Shown piece by piece: positions 53,460 through 63,114 of a stretch of 64,000 nt of DNA. Source of the DNA: Rhodococcus sp. H36-A4 (GTDB lineage: Bacteria; Actinomycetota; Actinomycetes; Mycobacteriales; Mycobacteriaceae); contig NZ_JAPVLQ010000003.1 of the NCBI RefSeq assembly GCF_027158005.1, positions 248,001 to 312,000 on the forward strand, given 5' to 3'. The stretch's first letter is position 1. Each line of letters begins with the position of its first letter. The notes beneath the pieces were generated by a model. It did not search any database and was not told the origin of the DNA. It saw only the letters and a program-made list of their open reading frames with translations. A program made the position numbers and the translations under genes.

Positions 53460-54682
53460 CAGCTCCCAAACCGACCGACGGTGTGAAGGATGGCGCACTG
53501 CCGTCGCAAATCTGGGTCCTGATCTCGGCGAGCTTCGTGATAGCTCTCGGATTCGGCATCGTCGCACCGGTAATTCCACAGTTCGCCACCGAATTCGGAG
53601 TCGGCGTAGTTGCTGCGTCGGCGGTCATCAGCGTGTTCGCCGCCATGCGACTGTTGTTTGCGCCTGCCAGCGGACTTTTGGTGCAGAAGCTCGGTGAGCG
53701 ACCGGTGTACCTGGCAGGTCTTTTGATCGTGGCTGCATCGACCGGCGCCTGCGCATTCTCCCAAACCTATTGGCAGCTCCTGATCTTTCGGGGGCTCGGC
53801 GGTATCGGCTCGACAATGTTCACGGTGTCGGCTCTGGGTCTTCTCATCCGAATGAGTCCGGCGGACAGCCGCGGACGCGTATCGGGGTTCTATGCGACGA
53901 GCTTCCTGATGGGGTCGATCGGTGGCCCGCTCGTCGGCGGTGCGGTCGTCGGATTGGGTTTACGAGCGCCATTCATCATCTACGCAATCGCTCTGATCAT
54001 CGCTGCTGCGGTCGTCTTCTTCAGCCTCGGCAACGTCGATTCGACCGAATCCGAGCACGATTCTGCAGTACCGATGATGTCGCTGCGCGCTGCGTTGAAA
54101 GTGCCCGCCTACCGGGCTGCTCTTTCCTCGAATTTCGCGACGGGGTGGGCAGTGTTCGGTGTTCGCGTTGCATTGGTTCCGCTGTTCGTCGTTGCGGTGC
54201 TCGACCGCTCGGCTGCAGTGGCTGCAGTGGCGCTGGCGGTGTTCGCCGTTGGAAACGCCCTCGTGCTGATCACGTCCGGACGACTTTCCGACGTCCGCGG
54301 GCGAAAACCGTTCGTCGTCGCAGGCCTCATCGTTGCGGGTGTGGGAACCGCAGCCCTCGGTCTGACGGATAACGTGGCGCTGTTCATGATCGCCTCCTTC
54401 GTTGCTGGTTTCGGATCCGGTTTGATGACACCGGCGCAGCAGGCCTCGGTGGCCGACATCATCGGCTCCCGTGCACGCGGTGGTCCGGTTCTCTCGACAT
54501 TCCAAATGGCATCCGACGTCGGGGCAATTCTCGGCCCCATCGTCGCCGGCGCAGTGGTCGAGTACTACTCCTACGGGACGGCCTTCGTGATGTCCGGGGC
54601 GATTCTGCTCTCGGCGGCGGTGTGGTGGCTGTTGGTAACCGATACGGCGAAGGCGGCAAAAGAGGCTGCCCGCAAGCAATGA
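53456..54682 (+). CDS. MFS transporter (multidrug/sugar efflux-like)
   Basis: A 408-residue twelve-helix MFS protein. The loop 2-3 motif is [16 protein letters not shown], and the second-half copy is [37 protein letters not shown] resembles the antiporter motif C of drug/proton exporters, which favours efflux. GTG 53456 overlaps the pgm stop, so it is co-translated with a sugar-phosphate enzyme; a sugar substrate is possible but unproven. Confidence 0.85.
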   Translation: MTAPKPTDGVKDGALPSQIWVLISASFVIALGFGIVAPVIPQFATEFGVGVVAASAVISVFAAMRLLFAPASGLLVQKLGERPVYLAGLLIVAASTGACAFSQTYWQLLIFRGLGGIGSTMFTVSALGLLIRMSPADSRGRVSGFYATSFLMGSIGGPLVGGAVVGLGLRAPFIIYAIALIIAAAVVFFSLGNVDSTESEHDSAVPMMSLRAALKVPAYRAALSSNFATGWAVFGVRVALVPLFVVAVLDRSAAVAAVALAVFAVGNALVLITSGRLSDVRGRKPFVVAGLIVAGVGTAALGLTDNVALFMIASFVAGFGSGLMTPAQQASVADIIGSRARGGPVLSTFQMASDVGAILGPIVAGAVVEYYSYGTAFVMSGAILLSAAVWWLLVTDTAKAAKEAARKQ

Positions 54683-54736
54683 GCTGCGCCCGGCACCTCA
54701 CGCATTCGTTGGACAGCACTCCGTACTATTTCCATC

Positions 54737-55489
54737 GTGAGCCAAAAACGAACATCGAGCACGAAGTACACCCCGCAACCGACGTCCAGTACCTCTACGT
54801 ACGTTCTGGCCGCGGCGGCGGTACTCGTGGTCGCTGTGGTCGTCGTCGTGGCGGTCCTGTGGCAGCGCGGCAGTGATACTCCCCGCAACGACGGTTACGG
54901 CACGATCAAGAATGCAAATGTCGAATTGACGGTTCTTCCCGATGGCGTCGTCCAGCTTGCAGTAGCAAATGCCGTGCCGGTCGTCGACCTGTTCGAAGAT
55001 CCGATGTGTCCCTTCTGCGGTGATCTGGAAGTCAAGCACGGCCAGGAGCTGGCACAGAAGATCGACGACGGTGCGGTAGCCGTCCGATATCACCTGGTTG
55101 TGCTTCCACAACTGGACGACTCTTCGGCGAGCGGTAGCTACTCGAGTCGGGCGGTGGCCGCGTCTCATTGTGTCGCCGCATCGGAGAATGCCATCGTGTA
55201 TTCGGCATTCCATGCCGGACTGTTCGGCATAGAATTCCAACCCGAAGAAAACGGTGATTCCGACCGCACCGACACCGAACTCGCCGACCTTGCCCAGAAG
55301 AGTGGCGCGGGAGAGGCGACCACGCAGTGCATTCTGTCCGGGGCGATGACCGATGTGGCGGCAGCAGATGCAGCGGCCGCCCGAGAGGCCCTGTCCGCGG
55401 CCGGCGCGGCCGGAACCCCCGGTGTTCTCGTCGATGGTCAGGTTGTCGACGCTCTCCGCGACTCGTCCTGGATCGAATCGATCGGCTGA
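54737..55489 (+). CDS. Membrane-anchored DsbA-family thiol oxidoreductase
   Basis: A 250-residue protein with a cytosolic Ser/Thr-rich start, one membrane helix (about 24-42; YVLAAAAVLVVAVVVVVAVL) and an extracytoplasmic thioredoxin-like domain. The active site is FEDPMCPFCGDLEVKH, and the cis-Pro loop is GTPGVLVDGQVVDAL. Two further cysteines (ASHC, TQC) may form a structural disulfide. This arrangement is that of mycobacterial DsbA-like/MPT-type proteins that introduce disulfides in secreted proteins. GTG 54737 is the start. Confidence 0.88.
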   Translation: MSQKRTSSTKYTPQPTSSTSTYVLAAAAVLVVAVVVVVAVLWQRGSDTPRNDGYGTIKNANVELTVLPDGVVQLAVANAVPVVDLFEDPMCPFCGDLEVKHGQELAQKIDDGAVAVRYHLVVLPQLDDSSASGSYSSRAVAASHCVAASENAIVYSAFHAGLFGIEFQPEENGDSDRTDTELADLAQKSGAGEATTQCILSGAMTDVAAADAAAAREALSAAGAAGTPGVLVDGQVVDALRDSSWIESIG

Positions 55490-55585
55490 TCGGCTAAGTG
55501 CTGTTCCAACAGCGGATTTGTAGCGGTGTGCGGCCATGGTGTAACTTCGTTCGAGCAACCGCATAACAGCGCGGGTGTGCAGTAC

Positions 55586-55658
55586 GGGGCTATGGCGCAG
55601 CTGGTAGCGCACCACACTGGCAGTGTGGGGGTCAGGGGTTCGAGTCCCCTTAGCTCCA
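55586..55658 (+). tRNA. tRNA-Ala (GGC)
   Basis: A complete 73-nt cloverleaf. GGGGCTA pairs with TAGCTCC, and the D-stem is GCGC/GCGC. The anticodon arm is CCACA-CTGGCAG-TGTGG with anticodon GGC, and the T-arm is AGGGG-TTCGAGT-CCCCT. The discriminator is A; CCA is not fully encoded. Confidence 0.96.
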
Positions 55659-55683
55659 CCGAGTTCGTCCTGAAAGAAGTACA

Positions 55684-55720
55684 CGCAAGCCCTGACCGGT
55701 GATCCTGGTCAGGGCTTGCG
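55684..55720 (+). terminator. Terminator of tRNA-Ala
   Basis: A 14-bp perfect stem (CGCAAGCCCTGACC at 55684 with its complement at 55707-55720) and a 9-nt loop, followed by CTGTTTG. Confidence 0.7.
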
Positions 55721-55743
55721 CTGTTTGTGGCGATGAACGAGTA

Positions 55744-55773
55744 ATGGGGGCCACCTCGTGGTGGCCCCCATTT
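55744..55773. terminator. Second hairpin between tRNA-Ala and lsr2, likely lsr2 terminator
   Basis: AATGGGGGCCACC (55744-55756) pairs with GGTGGCCCCCATT (55761-55773) over TCGT. It lies 28 nt beyond the lsr2 stop codon and could also back up the tRNA terminator. Confidence 0.65.
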
Positions 55774-55800
55774 ACTTGCCCAGACGTGCCGCAGCCCCGG

Positions 55801-56148
55801 TCAGTGGGCAGCGTCGAAGGCGTTCTCGACGTCCGACGGAATTCGGCCCCGAGCCGAAATGTTGTATCCGTTGGATTTCGCCCACTCGCGGATAGCCTTC
55901 GTCTGATTGGCATCGCGCTTCTGACCGGTCGAGGTAGCGCCGACGGTCTTCTTGGCCCGCTTACCGCCGACACGGGCCGAGTGCTCGATGTAGTAATCCA
56001 GCTTTCGGTGGAACTCTTTGGCGTTCTTGTCGCTGAGGTCGATCTCGTAGCTGACGCCGTTGACGGAATAGCTTATGTGCTCTCCGCCGGACTCGATCGG
56101 CTTGTCGTCGATATCGTCGACCAGTTGAACATAAACTTTCTTGGCCAT
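55801..56148 (-). CDS. lsr2: Lsr2, nucleoid-associated xenogeneic silencer
   Basis: A 115-residue H-NS-like protein. The N-terminal dimerisation domain is [19 protein letters not shown]... with [19 protein letters not shown]. The C-terminal DNA-binding domain contains [25 protein letters not shown], with the AT-minor-groove RGR. It silences AT-rich, often foreign, genes. ATG 56148 is the start. A promoter (TTCGTC, 17 nt, TATAGT at 56205-56200) sits in an AT-rich intergenic segment that Lsr2 itself may bind. The C-terminal end matches the usual length. Confidence 0.95.
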   Translation of the reverse strand: MAKKVYVQLVDDIDDKPIESGGEHISYSVNGVSYEIDLSDKNAKEFHRKLDYYIEHSARVGGKRAKKTVGATSTGQKRDANQTKAIREWAKSNGYNISARGRIPSDVENAFDAAH

Positions 56149-56199
56149 TCTGGAGGTCTCCAATGATCAATCGGGATGAATCCAAGTAGAACTCAGGAA

Positions 56200-56228
56200 A
56201 CTATACGACCATCTACGATATCGACGAA
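56200..56228 (-). promoter_or_regulatory. lsr2 promoter
   Basis: On the minus strand TTCGTC (56228-56223) and TATAGT (56205-56200) are 17 nt apart, about 50 nt upstream of the lsr2 ATG. Confidence 0.45.
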
Positions 56229-56257
56229 ACAAGCTCTTGGATCCAAATAATTGAAAA

Positions 56258-57964
56258 TCAGGAAAGATTCGTGCTCGGCGGCTGAGCTGCGAGCCTCATC
56301 TCGTCCAAGCCGACGAACTTCACGCGAGGACGCCCAGTGTCTTTGCCAGCCGAAACCTCTGCTTTGTCGATGCGTGCCCACGCAGGAAAGTCGAGTGCGT
56401 CGGGCGCCCTTTTCTCGAGCAATAGGTCGAGTTCCGCTCGATCCGCGCGGGCATGAGGAAGTCGGTCCGCAGCGATGTCTTCGAGAAGGCTCCGAATGGT
56501 CTCGGCCGCACACTTCTTGTTGGTTCCGATTACGCCGGTGGGCCCGCGCTTTATCCAGCCCGTTGCATAGGTTCCGGATACCGCTTCGCCTGAATTATCG
56601 ATCACGCGGCCATCTTTGTTGGGAATCACGCCGACACCGGAATCGAACGGCACGCCTGGTATTTCGCTCCCGTGATAACCGACCGAACGCAGAATCAGAC
56701 CGGTGTCGAGCATCTCTTCGGTCGAGGTTCGCTGGGCTTTCACCGTGCCGGACTCATCGGTTCGAAGTTCATTATGTATCAGACGAACAGAGGTGACCGA
56801 CTCTTCTCCGAGTATCTCGTCAGGAGAAACACGGAAGCGAAGCACAATGCGCTTCCGGTTCGGGTCGGATCCTGCGCCTTGGCCGTCTCCGGCTGCAATT
56901 TCGCGAGCCAGTTCCACCTTCAACGCGGTGGAGGGTTCGGTGGTGCCGGATTCCAGAGCTGCCAAAGTGGCGGGGTCCGGTTCGGCTTCGTCGGCTGACA
57001 ACACGATGTCGATGTCGGCAGCATTCATCAACCCGATCAATTCGGGGTTCGTGTACGCAGCCTGGGCCGACCCACGTCGTCCCAGTACTACCACCTCGCG
57101 GATCTTGCTGCCTCGCAATGCCTCCAGCGCGTGGTCGGCGATATCGGTGTTCTCGAGTTCGTCAGGCGAAACCAGCAGAACCCGAGCGATGTCGAGGGCG
57201 ACGTTTCCGTTGCCTACGATGACTGCTCTTTCGCTGGTCAGGTCGTAGCTGCGGTCGGCGTAGTCGGGGTGGCCGTTGTACCACCCGACGAACTCGGCCG
57301 CTGCGTGAGAGCCGGGAAGATCTTCCCCTGCAATCCCGAGGCGTCGATCGTTGGAGGCGCCCGTCGCGTAGATGACTGCATCGTGGTGTTCGAGGAGTTC
57401 TTCGTGAGAGATATCCGAGCCGATCTCGACGCCGAGATGGATTCGTACCGACTTTTTGCCGCCGACCGCGCGGAAGAGATCGGTCACAGCCTTGGTGCCT
57501 GGATGATCGGGTGCTACGCCCGCCCGAACCAGCCCGTACGGGGTCAACAGGCGGTCGTACATCTCGACCTCGATACCGCGGATGGATGCGAGTTCGGTGG
57601 CGGCGTAGAACGCCGCAGGGCCTGATCCGACGATGGCAATTCTGCGGCCGGTGAAGTCGACGCCTTTGAAGGGCGAAGCAACCGTGTTGTACCCACTGCT
57701 CTGCATCGGGTGAAATTGGAAGTAGTTGGCATTCATCCCGAGGTATCGCTCTTGCTCGGGCTCCAATTCGTGGTCGGCGCGGATGGCGTCGACGGGACAT
57801 TCGTCCACACACGCACCGCAGTCGATGCAGGTATCCGGATCAATGTGCAGCATTTCCGAGGTCATGAAGCCAGGTTCGTCCGGGGTGGGGTGAATACAGT
57901 CGACTGGACACACATCGACGCACGATGCGTCGTTGCAGCAGGGTTGAAGAATCACGAACGTCAT
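56258..57964 (-). CDS. fprB: Ferredoxin-NADP+ reductase with N-terminal ferredoxin domain (FprB type)
   Basis: A 568-residue fusion. Residues 1-75 are a 7Fe/8Fe bacterial ferredoxin (CCNDASCVDVCPVDC; CIDCGACVDECPVDAI). The remainder is an adrenodoxin-reductase-like flavoprotein: FAD motif IAIVGSGPAAFYAATEL, YDRLLTPYGLVRAGVAPDHP, NADP motif AVIVGNGNVALDIARVL and C-terminal GWIKRGPTGVIGTNK. It passes electrons between NADPH and ferredoxins. Architecture and length match Rv0886. ATG 57964 is the start. It is divergent from the amidase gene with a 252-nt gap. Confidence 0.93.
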   Translation of the reverse strand: MTFVILQPCCNDASCVDVCPVDCIHPTPDEPGFMTSEMLHIDPDTCIDCGACVDECPVDAIRADHELEPEQERYLGMNANYFQFHPMQSSGYNTVASPFKGVDFTGRRIAIVGSGPAAFYAATELASIRGIEVEMYDRLLTPYGLVRAGVAPDHPGTKAVTDLFRAVGGKKSVRIHLGVEIGSDISHEELLEHHDAVIYATGASNDRRLGIAGEDLPGSHAAAEFVGWYNGHPDYADRSYDLTSERAVIVGNGNVALDIARVLLVSPDELENTDIADHALEALRGSKIREVVVLGRRGSAQAAYTNPELIGLMNAADIDIVLSADEAEPDPATLAALESGTTEPSTALKVELAREIAAGDGQGAGSDPNRKRIVLRFRVSPDEILGEESVTSVRLIHNELRTDESGTVKAQRTSTEEMLDTGLILRSVGYHGSEIPGVPFDSGVGVIPNKDGRVIDNSGEAVSGTYATGWIKRGPTGVIGTNKKCAAETIRSLLEDIAADRLPHARADRAELDLLLEKRAPDALDFPAWARIDKAEVSAGKDTGRPRVKFVGLDEMRLAAQPPSTNLS

Positions 57965-58216
57965 GAACCTGTTCTACCGCGAGATGCATTACTCCGTGGC
58001 CGGTTCACTACTCCTACTGCAACGGTTCGGTGTCGACTTGCTCACATTCCGCTTGCAGATTCGGATCTGGCGGTATCGCGCGACCGTATCAGCCCCACTC
58101 TCTGCTTCACTTGTGACGAAAGTGTCTGCTGTTGCTCGTGTGTGCCACAGAGGCTGCTGATTCTCAATGTGAAAGGGGAGTGGCGCGCTCTGGGTCAGAG
58201 TGTGTCGAACTGCTTG
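57965..58216. other. Gene-free stretch between fprB and the amidase
   Basis: The 252 nt hold the promoters of two divergent genes. AAAGGGGAG (about 58166-58174) precedes an out-of-frame GTG. No hairpin, repeat or RNA gene is recognised. Confidence 0.4.
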
Positions 58217-59260
58217 ATGAACAGAACCTCCGTGCTCGGCGTGCTGTCCGCAGGTGTAATGGCAGGCGCGCTGATGATTCCTGCAACAGCGTCGGCCGCC
58301 CCTTCGGGTGTGGAGCTCGACGGCAAGACGGTCTTCGTGGATCCTGGTCACCAAGGCGCCGGCCACGCCGAGAATCTGGCTGCGCAGGTGGACGACGGCC
58401 GTGGCGGCACCAAGGACTGCCAAACATCAGGGATGACCACTGTCGACGGCGTTCCCGAACACACCATCAACTGGAACGTCGCTCAGCTGGTGAAATCGAG
58501 TCTGGAAAGCCTGGGCGCCTCGGTCGTCATGAGCCGTGCCGACGACTCTGTTTGGGGCGGCTGTGTCGATGATCGAGCGCGGGCGGCCAATGCGTCCGGA
58601 GCGGATGTCGCTATCAGCATCCATGCGGACTCGACGGCCGTGGGCACCGATGCGGACAAGCACGGGTTCCACCTGATCGTTCCCACGCTCCCCATTCCCG
58701 ACGCAGCTGCCAACGCGGCCCAGTCGGACGGTGGTCGGGCCGCATCGAATCTGATGCGCGACGCGTACGAGCGAGCCGGGTTCAGTGCCGCCGACTACGC
58801 GGGGGTAGTCGACGGACTGCAGGAGCGTTCCGACATCGCCGGGCCAGCGCTCACCGCTGTGCCTTCGGTTTTCGTCGAGATGGGAAACGGCTCCAATCCT
58901 GACGACGCGGCTGTGCTCGAAAGCCCGGAGGGGCAGCTGAAGCACGCCATCGCGATCTCCACCGGGCTGATCGACTATCTCCTCGGCCCCAACACCACTG
59001 TCGCGGCACTACCCGTGGAAGCCGGACCGGACGCACCGTCCGACTCGGCCACGGCGACACCTACTGCGGGTAAGCCGAAGTTCGAAGCCGCCCCGAGTTC
59101 GGCCGGGGGCAGTCCGCTCGCGCGCTTGCTTGCCGGGATCGCGCCCTACGTCGATTCCGTCGGGATCGACGGATTGTCGGATCTGGTGACCGACGACAAC
59201 GTTCGATCGGTGTCGAACTTCGCGCAGGGCCTGCTGAAGCAGATGCTTGCAACCGAGTAA
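58217..59260 (+). CDS. Secreted N-acetylmuramoyl-L-alanine amidase (Amidase_3)
   Basis: A 347-residue exported cell-wall hydrolase. A signal peptide covers about 1-28 (VLGVLSAGVMAGALMIPATA, cleavage near ASA-AP). The Amidase_3 zinc site is seen in VFVDPGHQGAGH (His), AISIHADS (His) and SVFVEMGNGSNPDD (catalytic Glu). It cuts the bond between N-acetylmuramic acid and the stem peptide. This is the Rv3717/Ami1 type but with an added C-terminal tail of about 80 residues. ATG 58217 is used; an in-frame GTG at 58202 is possible. Neither has a strong ribosome site. Confidence 0.88.
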   Translation: MNRTSVLGVLSAGVMAGALMIPATASAAPSGVELDGKTVFVDPGHQGAGHAENLAAQVDDGRGGTKDCQTSGMTTVDGVPEHTINWNVAQLVKSSLESLGASVVMSRADDSVWGGCVDDRARAANASGADVAISIHADSTAVGTDADKHGFHLIVPTLPIPDAAANAAQSDGGRAASNLMRDAYERAGFSAADYAGVVDGLQERSDIAGPALTAVPSVFVEMGNGSNPDDAAVLESPEGQLKHAIAISTGLIDYLLGPNTTVAALPVEAGPDAPSDSATATPTAGKPKFEAAPSSAGGSPLARLLAGIAPYVDSVGIDGLSDLVTDDNVRSVSNFAQGLLKQMLATE

Positions 59261-59271
59261 CCTCACGATTC

Positions 59272-60327
59272 GTGGCGCGTGCACTAGGAGACCGGAGGAT
59301 TCCCGTAATTCTCGTCTCGGGATTTCTCGGTGCAGGCAAGACGACGTTGCTCAACCACCTGCTTCGGCACAATCGGGGAATTCGCATCGGAGTCATCGTC
59401 AACGACTTCGGCTCCATCAATATCGATTCGATGATGGTTGCCGGTCAGGTCGATTCGATGGTGGCCCTCGGTAACGGGTGCATCTGCTGCGCCGTAAACA
59501 TCGACGAAATGGACTCGATGTTCGACGTCCTGTCCGAGCCAGCGAGAGCACTCGACGTGATCGTCGTCGAGGCCAGTGGTATCGCGGAGCCGAGAAGCCT
59601 CATTCGAATGGTGCTGGCCAGCAACAATTCTGCGATCGTCTACGGCGGCCTGGTCGGAGTGGTCGACGCAGTCGAATTCGGCGCGACCGTCGAACGGCAT
59701 CCCGAGATCGAACAACACCTTCGCCTCGCAGACCTCGTGGTGCTCAACAAGACGGACCGACTCGACGATGCCGAGACGTCTACGGTTCTCGACAGTGTCC
59801 GCAAGAGAGTTGGAGACGTTCCGATCGTGGTGACCAGGCATGGCCGCGTCGATGCAGCGTTGCTCTTCGATGTACCGACACGTGTTGATGACAGAAGCTC
59901 GGCACGGCAATTGTCGTTCGACGAGGTGCTGTACGAGGACGAGGATCCAGGCGATCACTCGCGGCATCTGCATGCCGCCTATACGACTACGAGCTTCGAG
60001 ACCGAAGAGCCGATCGATCCACGCCGTTTCATCGAGATGATGGAGAACCCGTCGGGAGAGGTCTACCGCGCCAAGGGTTTCGTGTATTTCGGGGTGGATG
60101 GCTACGCGGATAAATACGTACTCGGTACGGTCGGCCGTCATATCCGACTCGAATCGACCACGTGGGGACGCGACGAGCGAAGAGCGACCTCACTGGTATT
60201 GATCGGAACGGATATCGACGAAGAATTGGTCGAGGTCCGCCTGCTCGACTGCATCCGCCGGACCGGGGACCCGACCGATCGAGCGGCGATGCTGCCGGTT
60301 CATCGATACACGCCGAATCCGGCGTGA
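59272..60327 (+). CDS. CobW/COG0523-family GTPase (metal chaperone)
   Basis: A 351-residue G3E GTPase. Walker A is SGFLGAGKTTLLNHLL (17-24), the metal-binding CxCC is in GNGCICCAV (69-73), the Mg/switch region is VVEASGIAEP and the guanine motif LNKTD. The C-terminal CobW_C domain (about 235-340) includes AKGFVYFGVDGYADKYVLG. Members deliver zinc or other metals to client proteins; the client is unknown. GTG 59272 lies 12 nt after the amidase stop, so it may share that transcript; amidases of this type are zinc enzymes, but they mature outside the cell. Confidence 0.87.
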   Translation: MARALGDRRIPVILVSGFLGAGKTTLLNHLLRHNRGIRIGVIVNDFGSINIDSMMVAGQVDSMVALGNGCICCAVNIDEMDSMFDVLSEPARALDVIVVEASGIAEPRSLIRMVLASNNSAIVYGGLVGVVDAVEFGATVERHPEIEQHLRLADLVVLNKTDRLDDAETSTVLDSVRKRVGDVPIVVTRHGRVDAALLFDVPTRVDDRSSARQLSFDEVLYEDEDPGDHSRHLHAAYTTTSFETEEPIDPRRFIEMMENPSGEVYRAKGFVYFGVDGYADKYVLGTVGRHIRLESTTWGRDERRATSLVLIGTDIDEELVEVRLLDCIRRTGDPTDRAAMLPVHRYTPNPA

Positions 60328-60348
60328 ACAGACGCCCTGCTGCACCGG

Positions 60349-60762
60349 TCAGAGGCCGACCCATTCCGAGGTACCCGTGGCGAAATGCTGACGCTTCCAG
60401 ATGGGAACTTCGGACTTGATGCGTTCGACGAGCGTGGCGCACGTCGCGAAGGCTTCTGCGCGATGTGGTGACGCGACCGCGGCGACGAGCGCGATATCGC
60501 CGACGACCAGGTCCCCGACGCGATGTACTGCCGCGACGGGCAACCCTGATTGCGCCGCCACTTCGGCGCAACACGTGCGGAGAAATTTCTCTGCATCAGG
60601 ATGGGCCTGATATTCGAGTGCGGAAACAGCGTGTCCGCCATCGTGATTGCGCACCACGCCGCTGAAGAGTACGACTGCGCCGTGCTCCGGCCCGGCGACT
60701 GCGGCCTCGACGATATCGATATCGATCCGATCCTTCGAGATCTGTGCCAAAGGCTCGTTCAC
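60349..60762 (-). CDS. moaE: Molybdopterin synthase catalytic subunit
   Basis: A 137-residue large subunit of molybdopterin synthase, which transfers sulfur from MoaD to cyclic pyranopterin monophosphate. Conserved parts are VLFSGVVRNHDGGHAVSALE, VHRVGDLVVGDIALVAAVAS, HRAEAFATCATLVERIKSEV and the active-site PIWKRQHF. The GTG (60762) overlaps the stop of moaC-mog (GTGA), so moaE is the last gene of moeA-moaC/mog-moaE. No moaD is visible here and it must be elsewhere. Confidence 0.94.
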   Translation of the reverse strand: MNEPLAQISKDRIDIDIVEAAVAGPEHGAVVLFSGVVRNHDGGHAVSALEYQAHPDAEKFLRTCCAEVAAQSGLPVAAVHRVGDLVVGDIALVAAVASPHRAEAFATCATLVERIKSEVPIWKRQHFATGTSEWVGL

Positions 60763-61757
60763 GGCAATTCACCTTCCTGTGTTTCGGCGTGCAGACCGTC
60801 ACCGGCAACCTGCGCGAGCAGATGGTCGAGGATCGGTCCGAGAACCGAGAGGCCGTCCTTGACACCCCCGGGTGACCCAGGCAAATTCACGATGACGGTC
60901 GTTCCCGCAAGCCCGGTCAGTCCACGACTCAAGGTCGCATGTGGAGTGACGGTGGTCCCCTTGGCCCGAATCGCGTCGGCGATCCCGGGGAGTTCGCAAT
61001 CGAGAACTGCTCGCGTCGCCTCGGGAGTGGCATCGGTCGGTGACACGCCTGTACCCCCGGTGGTGATCACCAGCGAGGGCGCACCGGTCAATGCGTCGTC
61101 CAGGCCGGATGCGATATCGGCGTCGGCAAAGACCAGCGGCCCGCGAACAGTGAACTCGCGCTCGGCCAACCACCGCGCGATCACCGGTCCGGTGGTGTCC
61201 TCGCGGGTACCGCGCGCACCACCGGTCGACGCGACGAGTACGACAGCCGATCTCGTTCCAGCACCGGGTGTTTCGTGTTTCATCTCGACGTCTCGAGACC
61301 ATCGCCCACGCTTTCCGCCCTCTTTGCTCAGCAGGCGGACGTTGTTCATGGTTGCGGACGGGTCGACAGCCTTGACCATGTCGTGCAGGGTGAGACCGGC
61401 GACGGCTACGGCCGTCAGCGCCTCCATCTCCACTCCCGTCGGGCCGGTGGTCTTCGCCGTTGCCTCGACCGTGATCGTCGTGTCGGTGAATCCGAAGCGC
61501 ACATCCACCGAAGACAGTGCCAGCTGATGGCACAGCGGTATCAGCTCCGAGGTCTTCTTGGCCCCGGAGATACCCGCGATTCGAGCCGTGGCCAACACAT
61601 CTGCCTTCGGCATCCCATCGGCGCGGACGAGGGACACGACCTCGGCAGTGGTGGCCAGTTCGCCTGCAGCGACTGCTATTCGGGTGGTATCGGACTTGTG
61701 TGACACGTCGACCATGCGGGCGCGGCCTTCGGAATCGACATGGGAAAAACTTGTCAT
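60759..61757 (-). CDS. MoaC-MogA/MoaB fusion, bifunctional Moco biosynthesis protein
   Basis: A 332-residue fusion. MoaC (about 1-155; TSELIPLCHQLALSSVDV, TGVEMEALTAVAVAGLTLHDMVK) makes cyclic pyranopterin monophosphate. A MogA/MoaB domain follows (about 170-325; LVITTGGTGVSPTDATPEAT, GLTGLAGTTVIVNLPGSPGG), which adenylylates molybdopterin or is a scaffold. ATG 61757 overlaps the moeA stop (ATGA) and its own stop overlaps the moaE GTG, so three proteins are translationally coupled. Confidence 0.92.
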   Translation of the reverse strand: MTSFSHVDSEGRARMVDVSHKSDTTRIAVAAGELATTAEVVSLVRADGMPKADVLATARIAGISGAKKTSELIPLCHQLALSSVDVRFGFTDTTITVEATAKTTGPTGVEMEALTAVAVAGLTLHDMVKAVDPSATMNNVRLLSKEGGKRGRWSRDVEMKHETPGAGTRSAVVLVASTGGARGTREDTTGPVIARWLAEREFTVRGPLVFADADIASGLDDALTGAPSLVITTGGTGVSPTDATPEATRAVLDCELPGIADAIRAKGTTVTPHATLSRGLTGLAGTTVIVNLPGSPGGVKDGLSVLGPILDHLLAQVAGDGLHAETQEGELP

Positions 61758-62941
61758 AACGGCACCACTGTCACTTCGGACCCTGCGGTCATCTCGGTCA
61801 CTTCTACGGGCACGTCCACCAATACGTCTGCCCATGCCATCGCGGCAACGAGGTGCGAACCTGCTCCGGCGATCAGTGTCACGGTTTCTCCCTCCAGCTT
61901 TCCTCGCAGAAACTGCCGTTTGCCTGCGACGGAGGTGACGTCTGCTGCCAACTTCGCCACCTGGGTCGGAGCCGGCGGTAAGCCTGCTGCGTCACGAAGC
62001 ACATCACGGGCGAATACCAGGAACGAGACGACGGTACTCACTGGATTACCCGGAAAGTTCAATACGGGAACGCCGTCGACGACGGCTGTACCTTGAGGTC
62101 CGCCTGGCTGCATCCGTACCGGGCCGAATTGCCCGCCCAGTGGGAGCAACACATCCTTCACGACCTCGAAATCGCCCATGGACACCCCGCCGGAGGTGAT
62201 GATGAGCTCGGATTCAGCAGCAGCAGCGGTGACGATGCGAGAAAAGTCGGCAGCCTCGTCCGAGCTGCGGTGTACGCCCGTGACTTCGGCGCCGTTGCTC
62301 CGAAGATGAGATGCCAGTGCGATGCCATTGGAATCGAAAATTTGGCCGAGCCGAAGCGAGGAGCCGGCCTCGACGAGTTCGGCGCCGGTGGTGATCACGG
62401 CAACCCTTGGACGACTGCGAACCTGCGTGTGCGACAAGCCAACTGCGGCAAGGACTGCGATATGACGGGGTTCGAGAAGCTGGCCTGCGTGGATCAGCGT
62501 GGTACCCGCGATGACATCGCTGCCCTGCTCGCGAATGTAGTCACCGGGTTGCCGGGACACCTCGATCGTGACGGAATGCTCGTCATCTGCAGTCGTGTGT
62601 TCGACGGGCACGATGGTGTCCGCGCCTTCCGGCACCGGGGCGCCGGTCATGATCTTGACGCTGGTCCCGGGTCGAAGTGCGCCAGGCCCCGTCGCACCCG
62701 CGGCCACTGTGCCCGCCACTGCCAGGGTCACCGGAACCGTGGTGATCGCCGACGCGTGGACTGCGTATCCATCCATCTGCGAATTCCTGAACAGTGGAAG
62801 ATCGACCGGCGAAGCGACGTCCGCGTAGGCGACACGGCCCAGTGCATCGCTCAGCGGGACCGCCTCTGCGGTACGTGTCTTCAAGGGATCGAGTAGGCGT
62901 CGGACGTGAGCGGCATGGTCTTCGACCGAGGCCGCGCTCAT
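61754..62941 (-). CDS. moeA: Molybdopterin molybdenumtransferase MoeA
   Basis: A 395-residue MoeA that inserts molybdate into adenylylated molybdopterin. Key segments: [65 protein letters not shown] and [20 protein letters not shown] 62941 has GAGCGG upstream. It is the first gene of a coupled moeA-moaC/mog-moaE operon, divergent from moaA. A second MoeA domain is found in the fusion at 8105. Confidence 0.93.
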   Translation of the reverse strand: MSAASVEDHAAHVRRLLDPLKTRTAEAVPLSDALGRVAYADVASPVDLPLFRNSQMDGYAVHASAITTVPVTLAVAGTVAAGATGPGALRPGTSVKIMTGAPVPEGADTIVPVEHTTADDEHSVTIEVSRQPGDYIREQGSDVIAGTTLIHAGQLLEPRHIAVLAAVGLSHTQVRSRPRVAVITTGAELVEAGSSLRLGQIFDSNGIALASHLRSNGAEVTGVHRSSDEAADFSRIVTAAAAESELIITSGGVSMGDFEVVKDVLLPLGGQFGPVRMQPGGPQGTAVVDGVPVLNFPGNPVSTVVSFLVFARDVLRDAAGLPPAPTQVAKLAADVTSVAGKRQFLRGKLEGETVTLIAGAGSHLVAAMAWADVLVDVPVEVTEMTAGSEVTVVPL

Positions 62942-63114
62942 GCTCCGCTCGCCTTCGGGGCCGACTTGGCGCGGATCTTCATATTTCGATCCTAGGCGTG
63001 CGTGTTTTCGAAATTGGGGGCGGCCGAGGCCCCGTGTTCTGTGAGGAACGGCATACTGGACCACGTAGCGTTGTCGGAGCGAGGATTCGCTCTTGTTTCA
63101 CAAGGAGGGTGCAC

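Noticed and set aside
55586..55658. tRNA-Ala as an integration site of a mobile element
   Set aside because: The tRNA is intact, no duplicated 3' end or integrase is found nearby, and flanking genes are housekeeping.
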